Position numbers and translations under genes: made by a program. From JAGVSR01 sp963750715 (GTDB lineage Bacteria; Pseudomonadota; Alphaproteobacteria; Rhizobiales; Hyphomicrobiaceae), in contig CAVVRP010000010.1 of the NCBI GenBank assembly GCA_963750715.1, forward strand, positions 91,763 to 155,762: DNA of 64,000 bases. Reading direction: 5' to 3'. Of the stretch, positions 52,831-60,989 are shown piece after piece. How positions within the stretch are numbered: position 1 is the first letter of the stretch; every line of letters begins with the position of its first letter. A model generated the notes under the pieces. The model had not been told where the DNA came from and did no database searches. It saw nothing but the letters and a program-made list of their open reading frames with translations.

Positions 52831-52949
52831 GCAGCACTCATGCAGCTCCTTGTCGAGCCGCTCTATCTTCATCGATGGATTCACGAGCGTGCCGAGAAGT
52901 GCCCCGACGCCAGTCGGCTCGCACCGACTCGTTCAAATGAGGACCGACC

Positions 52950-53246
52950 ATGGCCGACGTGAAAGTCGAACGACAACAAACATTGAGCAGCGGGCGATAT
53001 GTGGCCCGAATTGCCGGCATCGATGGCGAGGCGGAATTGACATTCACGCGCCGAAGCCAGACGCTGATCAGCGCCGATCACACTCGCGCACCGGACTCCA
53101 TGCGCGGCGCCGGGGCGGCGATGGCACTTGTCCAGCGGTTGATTGCTGACGCGCGCGAAGAAGGCTTCAAGGTCATCCCCGTGTGCCCCTACGTCTTAGC
53201 GCAGTACAGGCGCCATCCGGAGTGGGCTGATGTGATGAGCGCCTAA
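52950..53246 (+). CDS. YjdJ-type small GNAT N-acetyltransferase
   Basis: A 98-residue protein of the short GNAT branch (N-acetyltransferase YidJ/YjdJ type): GEAELTFTRRSQTLISADHT, RAPDSMRGAGAAMALVQRLI and KVIPVCPYVLAQYRRHPEW. The R-G-x-G-x-A segment binds the acetyl-CoA pyrophosphate, and CPYVxxxxxRHPEW is a hallmark. These proteins probably acetylate a small amine, but no substrate is known. It follows dinB by 119 bases and converges with the M50 protease gene. Confidence 0.87.
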   Translation: MADVKVERQQTLSSGRYVARIAGIDGEAELTFTRRSQTLISADHTRAPDSMRGAGAAMALVQRLIADAREEGFKVIPVCPYVLAQYRRHPEWADVMSA

Positions 53247-53440
53247 GGGTGCAAACTCCAGCACCAAGACCAAAGCGATGGCCAGCGCGACAAGGGCGGC
53301 CCACACAAATCCAGGACGCAGGGCGAATGTCAGGACACGCCAATTGGGGCCCGTCGCACTCTCGCGCGCGCGGCTCAGATTGGGAAGAGAAACGCGGAAC
53401 TGGGGTCGTGACAGGACCACGCCGGCCGGCACGTACCTGT

Positions 53441-54532
53441 TCATCGTTGCTTCAGCTGAGCCGACCTGATCCAGAAGAACTCCGCCAGATTCTGGGAATT
53501 TACATAACCGATCAGCTTACCCTGAGAGTTCAAGACGGCAACGATCGGTATTTGCTTTCGCTTTAACATTTCCATTACCGGCTCGAGCGCGGACTCCTCA
53601 TGCACTGCAGGAACTTCCTTGGTCATGATGTCGAGGACTGGAGTTCGGCCACCTCTGTCATTGAGAGCTGCAATCAGCGCTTCTCGTGTCAGAACGCCGC
53701 GTAGAGCACCCGCCCCGTCGACGACCGGGAACTCCTGCTGCGTCGTTCGCAGAAGCATAGCCGCTGCAGCATCGACATCTGCGTTGGGTGTGAGCGACTC
53801 GAAATTGGCGATCATCGCATCGCGCACGCGAAAGCCTCGGGTCTGATCCCGCATTTCGACGTAGCCGGCTTCCCCGCTCGCAGCGAGGAAGATGAAGAGA
53901 GCTATGAGAATCAGGAACGGATTTGCGATCAGGCCGAGAGCGCCAAACAAAACCGCAAGGCCTTGGCCAAATGTTGCCGCGATCCGGGTGGCACGCGTGT
54001 ATCCAAACCTGAGCGACAGGAGTGCCCGAAGGATACGTCCGCCATCCATCGGAAACGCTGGAATGAGATTGAAGACGACAAGCACGACGTTGGCGACTGC
54101 GACCTGGGCAAGAAGGTCAGGCTTGGCTTCGTCGATCCGAGCGAAGCGCTCGAGATTAAGCCTGTCGCCGAGCAGCAGCATCAGAATTCCCGCAATTACG
54201 AGATTGACCGCAGGGCCTGCCAGAGCAACCAGAATCTCCTGGGACGGCTTTTCCGGCATCCGTTCCATGGAGGCGACGCCGCCGATGGGCAACAACGTCA
54301 CGTTAGGTGTACGGATCCCAAATCGCCGTGCCATCGCAATATGCCCGAACTCGTGAAGCACCACGCAGGCGAACAGCACGACGACAAAAACGACGCCAGA
54401 AATGGCCTCCTGCGGTCCGCCTTGTCTCCAATGGATGGCCGCGATCCAGGCCAGGAGGAGGAAAAAGGTCGGATGTACGCGGACTGCAGTTCCGCCGACT
54501 TCGAAAAGCTTGAAGGATCCGCTCGCGATCAT
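53441..54532 (-). CDS. site-2 protease-like M50 metalloprotease with two CBS domains
   Basis: A 363-residue membrane protein from ATG 54532. Zinc ligands are in VVLHEFGHIAMARRFGI, and the second motif is NLIPAFPMDGGRILRALL; together these define a group III site-2 protease. Several membrane helices surround them. After the last helix come two CBS repeats (RVRDAMIANFESLTPNADVD and VLDIMTKEVPAVHEESALEP), ending near residue 360. CBS domains probably bind adenine nucleotides and regulate the protease. It cuts within membranes, possibly releasing regulators, but the substrate is unknown. A membrane protein gene (54601-55101) lies just upstream in the same direction. Confidence 0.9.
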   Translation of the reverse strand: MIASGSFKLFEVGGTAVRVHPTFFLLLAWIAAIHWRQGGPQEAISGVVFVVVLFACVVLHEFGHIAMARRFGIRTPNVTLLPIGGVASMERMPEKPSQEILVALAGPAVNLVIAGILMLLLGDRLNLERFARIDEAKPDLLAQVAVANVVLVVFNLIPAFPMDGGRILRALLSLRFGYTRATRIAATFGQGLAVLFGALGLIANPFLILIALFIFLAASGEAGYVEMRDQTRGFRVRDAMIANFESLTPNADVDAAAAMLLRTTQQEFPVVDGAGALRGVLTREALIAALNDRGGRTPVLDIMTKEVPAVHEESALEPVMEMLKRKQIPIVAVLNSQGKLIGYVNSQNLAEFFWIRSAQLKQR

Positions 54533-54600
54533 AGGACAGACTTGGCGATTTCTCCGGCGATCGTCAACTGGGCCCGACGTCGAACAGCTTCCGCAGTGCC

Positions 54601-55101
54601 TCACCGTCTCTGTACGAGGTCGGGCCGAAAGCGCGAGACCGCCGTGAGCAGATCCTCAGTGGTTCCGTTCAGTACGTGCATGGCAATTGAGAGTGAAGGG
54701 AAACGCAGAATGCGGTTCGGCCAGCGCATAACGCGGTGCATGATGCGCAACTGCCCATACACGGCAGCATCGGGCTTAAGGTCGATCCCGACGAAGGTGA
54801 GTTGCTCGGCCTCCAGAGAGGCTACCGCTCGGATGTTCTCCCAGGGAATGTAATGAGCCGAGAGACGCTTGTCGAAAATGCCTCGCGCATCAACCGTGAC
54901 GATGGGGTCGGTTTCGCGCGCCCGGCGAAGAAGTGCGATTGCGAGCGTGAGCAATACGACAGTCCAAGCGAGGCCCAGCACCTTGGCACCACCGTCGTCC
55001 TGGAGAAGCAGCAGGAGCCCCAAGGCGGCGATGGCAGCGACACCCACGCCGATGAGGCGCACTTTGCCAGGGTCCCAATGAAAATTGACTGCATCCCGCA
55101 T
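54601..55101 (-). CDS. small membrane protein with PH-like tail
   Basis: A 166-residue protein with two membrane helices (LIGVGVAAIAALGLLLLL, VLGLAWTVVLLTLAIALL) followed by a soluble C-terminal part: VTVDARGIFDKRLSAHYIPW, ENIRAVASLEAEQLTFVGID. The pattern V-T-V-D-x-x-G-I-x-x-x-x... I-P-W-x-x-I resembles the PH-like/STM3941-type domains of uncharacterised membrane proteins. It is 69 bases upstream of the M50 protease gene and co-directional, so the two may be cotranscribed. Function unknown. Confidence 0.7.
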   Translation of the reverse strand: MRDAVNFHWDPGKVRLIGVGVAAIAALGLLLLLQDDGGAKVLGLAWTVVLLTLAIALLRRARETDPIVTVDARGIFDKRLSAHYIPWENIRAVASLEAEQLTFVGIDLKPDAAVYGQLRIMHRVMRWPNRILRFPSLSIAMHVLNGTTEDLLTAVSRFRPDLVQRR

Positions 55102-55164
55102 CGATCAAGTTTAGCACTCCCGAGGGGCAGTGCCCATCGACGACCTCGATGATATGATCGCAAT

Positions 55165-55313
55165 CCGATGCTGTGCCCCCTCAACAGGGTAATCGCAGTA
55201 TCGTCCACGTTCCCCGTTTCATGGCCTTCTATGAACAACCGGCCCTTTGTCGGCCGGTCCAGTCGGCCAATGATATTCAACAGTGTGCTCTTGCCCGATC
55301 CTGGAGGACCCAA
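55165..55313 (-). pseudogene. ABC transporter ATPase fragment (MacB/LolD type)
   Basis: About 50 codons read MGPPGSGKSTLLNIIGRLDR, then PTKGRLFIEGHETGNVDDTA and ITLLRGHSIG. This is the Walker A region of a LolD/MacB-like ATPase (GPSGSGKSTLLNxxGxLDxPTxG). Upstream it has no start or N-terminus, and downstream the frame leaves the family after HSIG, before the Q-loop. It is a fossil lying between the membrane-protein gene and the L,D-transpeptidase remnant. Confidence 0.65.
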
Positions 55314-55478
55314 TCACGCATGTCAAGCGTGCGCAGAAGCGAGACGCTTGCAACTTCCGGAATTGGACCGACACTTCCTATTGGGGTCGGTGTCAGGCTC
55401 TGCCCGGAGAGTTCAGGCGTCAATGGCGGGCTGCCTGTCGGGCACCTCGACCCGCGCATGGGGCGCAGCGCGTGCCCC

Positions 55479-55740
55479 TCACCACCAACCGAACAGGCCT
55501 CTTTGTAACGCGGCGCGCGGCGGCGCTCATAGCGATAATAGGGCGCTTAGAGGGGCAATATGAAAAGTAATAATCGTCGTCGAAGTAGTCGCGGTAATAG
55601 CTCGGCGGCGGCAGGCGCCTGCGCTATGCCAGGGCGCCCCGGGGCTCGTCACTCGCAACGACGATGAAGTCGGTCGCCTTGCCGGTCTCCTTGATAGGTT
55701 TGATAGGTCGAGTGTAGATCTTGAACACGGCACCCAATTC
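55479..55740 (-). pseudogene. C-terminal remnant of a second L,D-transpeptidase paralogue
   Basis: The minus strand reads KETGKATDFIVVASDEPRGA, then a stop, Pro/Arg/Tyr-rich sequence (PPPSYYRDYFDDDYY), and in another frame ends in GLFGWW before TGA at 55481. The intact gene at 12256-13797 has KETGQATDFVILIGGEPQGG, a Tyr/Arg-rich stretch and an ending of APFGWW. So this is the tail of a related gene that has lost its catalytic part and acquired shifts. Confidence 0.65.
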
Positions 55741-56015
55741 GCAACATCCTAGCGACCCGCGTGCCGGTTCGATAGTTTTTTGGGGGCCAGATGTTGCCAT
55801 TTCTAATAGTGAATCTTTGAAATCCTAAGTAGGCGATGGCGTTGCGAAGCGTGCTGGCGTCGATGAACGACGGGCGGGCCGAGACAACAACCAGCCGGCC
55901 ATGCAAAGCGCCGACCTCGCACTGTACAGCTGACATGAGACAACACTAGGATCGAACTGCCCCACGCATCCACTGAATCAGTGCCGAATGCCTTAGAGAA
56001 GGGAGTGCCGCCCAC

Positions 56016-56285
56016 ATGCCGAGAGTCGCATTCACATCAAATATTCAACGCCACGTTGCCTGCCCGCCCGCGGTCGTGACCGGTAATACCGTACGCGCAG
56101 CATTGGATGCGGTCTTCGCCGAGAACCCCCCGGCCAGAAGTTATGTGCTCGACGACCAGGGGGCGTTGCGCCGGCACATGAACATCTTTGTCGATGGCAT
56201 CGCCATTCGCGATCGTGCGCATTTGTCCGATGCCGTCTTGGAATCGTCTTCTATTTACGTTCTTCAGGCCTTATCGGGGGGATGA
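56016..56285 (+). CDS. MoaD/ThiS-like ubiquitin-fold protein
   Basis: An 89-residue protein of the MoaD/ThiS fold: VTGNTVRAALDAVFAENPPA, ALRRHMNIFVDGIAIRD and the C-terminal ALSGG. The Gly-Gly terminus is what E1-like enzymes adenylate in sulfur-carrier proteins. N-I-F-V-D-G corresponds to the MoaD/ThiS central strand. It lies three bases before the Asp-box protein gene, and this two-gene pairing is one I have seen in other bacteria. No E1 (MoeB/ThiF) or MoaE gene is near, so a role in molybdopterin synthesis is not implied. Confidence 0.8.
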   Translation: MPRVAFTSNIQRHVACPPAVVTGNTVRAALDAVFAENPPARSYVLDDQGALRRHMNIFVDGIAIRDRAHLSDAVLESSSIYVLQALSGG

Positions 56286-56288
56286 GCC

Positions 56289-57395
56289 ATGACACGACAA
56301 ATCCTCGTCTCGACCCGCAAAGGACTGTTCACGGTGGCCCGACGTACCGATGGAACGTGGGCGATCGTTGCCACGGATTTCCTCGGCGACAACGTGTCAA
56401 TCGCGCTTCACGACCGCCGCAGCGGAAAACGATATGCGGCCCTCGATCATGGCCACTTCGGCGTAAAGATGCACTGTTGCGATCTCGATGGAAACTGGCA
56501 GGAAATCGCAGCCCCTACCTACCCATCCAAGCCCGACGGCTACGAAGAATTGGACATGTGGGGACGGCCTTTGCCGTGGTCCACCGTTCGCGTGTGGTCT
56601 CTGGAGACCGGAGGGAGCGATGAGCCCGGAACGATATGGTGCGGGACCATTCCCGGTGCCCTGTTCAAGTCGACAGACGAGGGTGCGAGTTGGCAGATCG
56701 TGCGCTCGCTGTGGGATCATCCAAAGCGCAAACAGTGGATGGGGGGCGGCGCCGATTTGCCCGGCCTCCACTGCATTCTCGTTGATCCGCGCAATTCCAA
56801 GCATCTGTCCGTTGCGGTGTCGACCGGTGGGATCTGGCATACGTTAGACGGTGGAGAGACCTGGATGCAGCGCGGTGCCGGCATGCGAGCGGACCATGTG
56901 CCGCCGGAGCTGACCCATGACCCGATCGCGCAGGACGTTCATTGTCTGGCGCAGTGCCGTGCTGCGCCTGAACGCATGTGGGTTCAGCACCACAATGGCA
57001 TCTTTGTCTCGTCAGACGAGGGACACACGTTTCGGGAGATAACGGATGTCGAGCCTTCCGCGTTTGGCTTTCCGGTGGTCGTGCATCCCGGCGATCCGAA
57101 TACGGCCTGGTTCGTTCCGGGGATAAAGGACGAAAAGCGCATTCCTGTCGGCGGACGACTGGTAGTGACGCGCACCCGCGACGCAGGTGAGAGCTTCGAA
57201 GTGCTGACCAACGGCCTGCCGCAGACGCACGCCTACGATGTCGTGTATCGGCATGCGCTCACCGTCGACGATATGGGCACGCGACTCGCCTTCGGTTCGA
57301 CGACGGGAGGACTATGGGTCAGCGAGGACCAGGGCGACAACTGGGCGTGCGTCACTCACACGCTCCCGCCAGTTTACGCTGTCCGTTTCTCATAA
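56289..57395 (+). CDS. Asp-box/BNR beta-propeller protein (sialidase-like fold)
   Basis: A 368-residue cytosolic-looking protein with no signal peptide. Repeated Asp-box motifs S-x-D-x-G-x-x-W/F are present: KSTDEGASWQIV, HTLDGGETWMQRG, SSDEGHTFREI, TRDAGESFEVL and SEDQGDNWACV, about every 50-60 residues. These give a beta-propeller of the WD40/VPS10/sialidase superfamily. Sialidase catalytic residues are not evident, so the old label exo-alpha-sialidase is probably wrong. It is directly downstream of the MoaD-like gene and probably functions with it. Its activity is unknown. Confidence 0.82.
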   Translation: MTRQILVSTRKGLFTVARRTDGTWAIVATDFLGDNVSIALHDRRSGKRYAALDHGHFGVKMHCCDLDGNWQEIAAPTYPSKPDGYEELDMWGRPLPWSTVRVWSLETGGSDEPGTIWCGTIPGALFKSTDEGASWQIVRSLWDHPKRKQWMGGGADLPGLHCILVDPRNSKHLSVAVSTGGIWHTLDGGETWMQRGAGMRADHVPPELTHDPIAQDVHCLAQCRAAPERMWVQHHNGIFVSSDEGHTFREITDVEPSAFGFPVVVHPGDPNTAWFVPGIKDEKRIPVGGRLVVTRTRDAGESFEVLTNGLPQTHAYDVVYRHALTVDDMGTRLAFGSTTGGLWVSEDQGDNWACVTHTLPPVYAVRFS

Positions 57396-57640
57396 CTGAA
57401 TTGCGTCCTGTTTTCCACGCGATCGGCGGAGTGGCGATCGTCGCCAACGTTTTGGTTCAGTGTCGGAGATCGGCCGTTCCATGAGGGAGGCGCATTCCGA
57501 TGTTGGCCGGCTGCGACGCGTTCGTGATCTCGACGCGTTCCGGATTTCGAGCATAGTGACCTCCGGCGAGGATGATGACTTGTCAGATTTTCATGAACAA
57601 CATGCGGGGCTGACTGGCGTCCGCACTCCCATGATGGCAT
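57396..57640. other. short intergenic stretch
   Basis: Nothing recognisable. A plus-strand 69-codon frame (57460-57669) and a minus-strand 88-codon frame (57374-57640) look like chance frames. Confidence 0.35.
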
Positions 57641-57790
57641 TCAGGGCCACGCTCCTACAAGACTTGTGAAGTTCTCCCATCGACACGGAGGCATTAGGGC
57701 ACAGGCGTGCGTGAGCGCCCGCTCCTCCGCGAGCAGGGTCTTACGTGCGGCCAGCCAATCCTCACGCGAAACGACGGTGTGCACAGTCAT
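57641..57790 (-). pseudogene. N-terminal remnant of a DUF899 protein
   Basis: ATG 57790 opens MTVHTVVSREDWLAARKTLL, then AEERALTH, matching the first 28 residues of DUF899 (thioredoxin-like) proteins, which continue RLRDELSRQRR. Here the sequence diverges into HACALMPPCRWE and stops at 57641. The remaining ~200 residues are missing. It is probably a decayed member of the VOC/ECF42 neighbourhood, where DUF899 genes often occur. Confidence 0.6.
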
Positions 57791-57838
57791 GAGCTTTCTC
57801 CCATGTTTGTCTGCCTCTCGGAGGTGCGGGCGGGCCTG

Positions 57839-58327
57839 TCACTGTTCCCGCGCTACCGCCTCGAGTTTGGCGACGTCGATCTTGACCATCTGCATCATGG
57901 CCTGCATGACGCGCTTGCCCTTTTCGGGATTAGGATCGGACATCAGTTCGGGTAAACGTTTCGGCACGATCTGCCAGGACAGGCCGAACTTGTCCTTGAG
58001 CCAGCCGCACTGAACGGGTTTCCCGCCATCGGCCGTCAGCATTGCCCACAATCGGTCGACTTCGGCCTGATCCTCGCAATTGACCGAAAGTGAGATGGCG
58101 TCGTTGAACTTGTCGTGCGGTCCGCCGTTGAGCGCCTGGTAGCGCTGACCGGCGATTGTGAAGACGACCAGGAGCACCGAGCCGGCTTTGTTGCCCGGAG
58201 TGTCGGCCCTGGACTTGTGCACTGTGACAATCTTGGAATCCGGGAACACGGATGTGTAGAACTCCGCGGCCTCGAGCGCATTGTTCTCGAACCAGAGGCA
58301 AGGCGTGATCTTCTGCGTTTGCGACAT
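57839..58327 (-). CDS. VOC family protein (PhnB-like)
   Basis: A 162-residue protein from ATG 58327, with GGAG nine bases upstream: KITPCLWFENNALEAAEFYT, SVFPDSKI, YQALNGGPHDKFNDAISLSV and GWLKDKFGLSWQIVPKRLPEL. This is the 3-demethylubiquinone-methyltransferase-like (PhnB) branch of the vicinal oxygen chelate superfamily. It ends in VKIDVAKLEAVAREQ. These proteins bind a metal or a small antibiotic-like ligand and are frequent partners of ECF42 sigma factors and YCII proteins, as here. Confidence 0.87.
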   Translation of the reverse strand: MSQTQKITPCLWFENNALEAAEFYTSVFPDSKIVTVHKSRADTPGNKAGSVLLVVFTIAGQRYQALNGGPHDKFNDAISLSVNCEDQAEVDRLWAMLTADGGKPVQCGWLKDKFGLSWQIVPKRLPELMSDPNPEKGKRVMQAMMQMVKIDVAKLEAVAREQ

Positions 58328-58346
58328 CGGTGCGTTCTCCAATTCT

Positions 58347-58865
58347 TCAATTCGCCGTATGCGATGTGGACTTGGAAGCGGCGGCATCCGGACAATTCGG
58401 CATCGATGATTTCATCGCCGCTTGGATCTCTTCCGGGGTCATATCCTTGATGTGCGTTGCGATCGACCAGTGATGGCCAAATGGGTCGACGATCTTGCCG
58501 TAGCGATCGCCCCAGAACATGTCGGCGACCGGCATGATAACTTGGGCGCCCGCCTTGACGGCCCGGGCCACGAATGTATCGACGTCGTCGACGAAGAGAT
58601 GAATGGTGACGGGCGAGCCTTTCAGCGCCTTGGGACCGAGCGCGCCCCACTGCGGCATCTCGTCGATCAGCATCACCGACGAGCCACAAATCATGAGGCA
58701 CGCATGCATGAGCTTGCCGTCCGGCGTTGGGATGCGGATCTTCTCCTCGGCGCCGAAGGCCTTCTTGTAAAAATCAATGGCTTCGGCGGCTCCTGCACAG
58801 ATCAGATGCGGCGAAACGGTGTGCATGAAACCGGGACTGGGACTTTTCTGCTTGGCCAGAGCCAT
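58347..58865 (-). CDS. VOC family protein (PhnB-like)
   Basis: A 172-residue vicinal oxygen chelate protein: TVSPHLICAGAAEAIDFYKK, AFGAEEKIRIPTPDGKLMHA and VDDVDTFVARAVKAGAQVIM, then DRYGKIVDPFGHHWSIATHI. D-P-F-G-H-x-W is the typical second metal-side motif. It starts 96 bases downstream of the DUF4287 fragment, and its stop lies 19 bases before the next VOC start, so they are likely cotranscribed. Function is unknown; PhnB itself is a structural relative, not proven in phosphonate use. Confidence 0.88.
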   Translation of the reverse strand: MALAKQKSPSPGFMHTVSPHLICAGAAEAIDFYKKAFGAEEKIRIPTPDGKLMHACLMICGSSVMLIDEMPQWGALGPKALKGSPVTIHLFVDDVDTFVARAVKAGAQVIMPVADMFWGDRYGKIVDPFGHHWSIATHIKDMTPEEIQAAMKSSMPNCPDAAASKSTSHTAN

Positions 58866-58961
58866 GACTTATCCTCCTGTTCAGGATTGCGCTTGGCAGT
58901 AACGCGGTCATCTTGGGTCGTGCTGAACCAAGGACGTTTTACGCAGAGCGGTCCCGACAGG

Positions 58962-59162
58962 TCAGCAAAAGTTTATTTTACTTGCGTGTTGGCGGAGCAT
59001 GGCCGACCACTTACCGCTTTTGCTCTTCGCGCCATTTAGAAATGCATAGATGGCCATCGCATGGCCGTGACCCAAGTCGAAGTCGTCCTTGAGCCATTTC
59101 ACGATCACGCCGGCCTTTGCGTCCGGCTTGAGCTTGCCGGCCTCGGTGAAAGAAGCAGGCAT
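58962..59162 (-). CDS. DUF4287-like fragment
   Basis: A 66-residue frame starting MPASFTEAGKLKPDAKAGVI, then VKWLKDDFDLGHGHAMAIYA and FLNGAKSKSGKW. The last 45 residues match DUF4287 proteins (K-P-x-x-K-A-G-x-I-V-x-W-L-K-x-x-x-x-L-GHGHA). In relatives about 20 more residues (TGKTP-type) precede this, and they are not readable here in any frame, so the gene has lost its start or has been shortened. It is in the ECF42 gene block. Function unknown. Confidence 0.55.
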   Translation of the reverse strand: MPASFTEAGKLKPDAKAGVIVKWLKDDFDLGHGHAMAIYAFLNGAKSKSGKWSAMLRQHASKINFC

Positions 59163-59295
59163 GCAGTGCCAGACCGCCGACGCCGGTTTCCGCGATCTGG
59201 GTTGGCACCGGCGCCAAACCCACGATCGAGACCGAGACGCATTGGATTCCTAGTTTGGGCATACGTTCAGCCTTTTTTTGCGCTCGCTCATGCGT

Positions 59296-60561
59296 TCAAC
59301 ACTCGGTGCGTCGTCTTTTTCCCCCGGCAGCAAGACGCTCTATCTCCGTCCTGATGTGCGCCGCCTCGGCCGGCGTGTTGGCAAGCGCGATGGCGCGGTC
59401 GAAGGCGACGCGCGCCTCCTCCGTGCGGCCGAGCTGCTTGAGGAAGGCGCCACACGCACCATGGAAATAGAAATACCCGTCGAGCTTCTCACCGAGTGGT
59501 TCGATCATGGCCAGCGCGGCATCGGGGCCGCGCGCCTTGCAGACGGCTACCGCGCGATTGAGTGTCACCACCGGTGAGGGCTGTATGCGCTCGAGCGTTC
59601 CGTAAAGGAGGTCGATCTGGCCCCAGTCGGTATCTGCGGCCCGGGCGGCGCGGACATGGGTCGCCGCGATCGCCGCCTGAATCTGATAGGGACCAGGTCT
59701 GCGATGGCGCAGCGCCTTGTCGATGAGCGCCAGGCCTTCCGCGATCTCTTTGCGGTTCCACAGTGTGCGATCCTGATCCTCGAGCAGAATCGCAGAGCCG
59801 TCCGGCTCGAACCGCGCCGGCGCACGGGCGTGTTGCAAGAGTAGCAGCGCCGCAAGGCCCATAATCTCCGGCTCGCCCGGGTAAAGCCCGAGCAGCAGCC
59901 GGGCGAGCCGGATCGCCTCGTCGCAAAGCGCGGATCTGGCACCCTGCTCCGCGCTGCCCGCCGTGTAACCTTCGTTGAAGACGAGATAGATCATCGCCGC
60001 CACGGCGGCAACGCGGTCCGATCGCTCGGCGGGGCCTGGCGCCTCAAAGGGGACGCCAGCGGACGCGATGCGCGCCTTGGCGCGGGTGATCCGCTGTTCC
60101 ATGGCGGCCTCGGTCACGAGGAACGCCCGCGCGATCTGGTTCACCGACAATCCAGAGACGATGCGCAAGGCCAGCGCGATCTGCTGCGTGTCGGGGAGCT
60201 CGGGATGGCAGCAGATGAACAGCAGGCGAAGGATATCGTCGCGATAGTCGGCGGCATCGAGATGCTCGACGGCGGCCGCTTCTCGGTCGGAAAGATCGGA
60301 GATCGCCGCTTCTGCCGGCAATGGTTCCTGCCGGCCTGTGCGGCGCATCTGGTCGACGCCGGCGTTTCTTGCGACCATGATGAGCCAGGCAGCCGCATCG
60401 CGTGGCGGACCGTTCTTGGGCCACGTCTTGAGTGCGCGCAGGCTCGCTTCTTGGAATGCTTCCTCGGCCGTATCGAGATCGCGAAAATACCGCAAAAGCG
60501 CGGCCACCGCCTGTGGACGCGCGGCCGCGAGAACCGTTCCCATCCAATTGGTATCCGTCAT
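59296..60561 (-). CDS. ECF sigma factor with C-terminal extension (ECF42/SigJ-like)
   Basis: A 421-residue protein. Sigma region 2 is near 20-85 (AEEAFQEASLRALKTWPKNG, AAWLIMVARNAGVDQMRR), and region 4 at about 138-162 (LSVNQIARAFLVTEAAMEQR, then ITRAK). A 230-residue C-terminal extension follows, with VAAVAAMIYLVFNEGYTAGS and helical TPR-like repeats. This extension is the hallmark of the ECF42 group. Its start ATGA overlaps the stop of the YCII gene upstream. Members are controlled by unclear means, without a classical anti-sigma factor, and drive genes for DGPF/YCII proteins. Confidence 0.9.
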   Translation of the reverse strand: MTDTNWMGTVLAAARPQAVAALLRYFRDLDTAEEAFQEASLRALKTWPKNGPPRDAAAWLIMVARNAGVDQMRRTGRQEPLPAEAAISDLSDREAAAVEHLDAADYRDDILRLLFICCHPELPDTQQIALALRIVSGLSVNQIARAFLVTEAAMEQRITRAKARIASAGVPFEAPGPAERSDRVAAVAAMIYLVFNEGYTAGSAEQGARSALCDEAIRLARLLLGLYPGEPEIMGLAALLLLQHARAPARFEPDGSAILLEDQDRTLWNRKEIAEGLALIDKALRHRRPGPYQIQAAIAATHVRAARAADTDWGQIDLLYGTLERIQPSPVVTLNRAVAVCKARGPDAALAMIEPLGEKLDGYFYFHGACGAFLKQLGRTEEARVAFDRAIALANTPAEAAHIRTEIERLAAGGKRRRTEC

Positions 60562-60932
60562 GACCCTGCCTTGGGTGCTTCGAAGTAGACGCCTACGGGG
60601 CGGATCTCGTAGGCCCCGCCCGGATTGGCCTTACCAAGTTCACGGGCAATATCGAGTACCTCGTCGAGCGAAGCACACTCGACGATGTAGAATCCGAGCA
60701 GTTGCTCCTTCGTTTCCGAAAACGGCCCATCGATTATCAGCGCCGGCTCACGGTCCTTTCGCAGCGTCGTCGCCGCCGTGGTGGGCAGCAGCCGCGCGAC
60801 GGGCCCGAGCTTGCCTTGCTTGGCAAGCTTCTCCATCACCGTGCCGAGTTTCGCCATCACCGCGTCGTCGTGCTCCTTTGACCAGGCGCAAGTGACCTTC
60901 TCATCGTGATAGCAGAGTATGGCGTATTGCAT
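60558..60932 (-). CDS. YCII (DGPF) family protein
   Basis: A 124-residue protein from ATG 60932 (MQYAILCYHDEKVTCAW). The DGPF motif is in ALIIDGPFSETKEQLLGFYI, followed by DEVLDIARELGKANPGGAYE. It matches the YCII/DGPF family that is encoded with ECF42 sigma factors. Its stop overlaps the sigma-factor start. The proteins form small ferredoxin-like dimers; the reaction is unknown. The open frame upstream to 60965 is a little longer. Confidence 0.88.
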   Translation of the reverse strand: MQYAILCYHDEKVTCAWSKEHDDAVMAKLGTVMEKLAKQGKLGPVARLLPTTAATTLRKDREPALIIDGPFSETKEQLLGFYIVECASLDEVLDIARELGKANPGGAYEIRPVGVYFEAPKAGS

Positions 60933-60989
60933 GTCATGTGCTCCGCAGCAGGCCTTCGATTGCAATAGGCGGATACGAGACGCCGAAGG

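Noticed and set aside
56289..57395. sialidase activity for the Asp-box protein
   Set aside because: Asp-box repeats give only the propeller fold; no arginine triad or other sialidase catalytic set is evident and there is no signal peptide.
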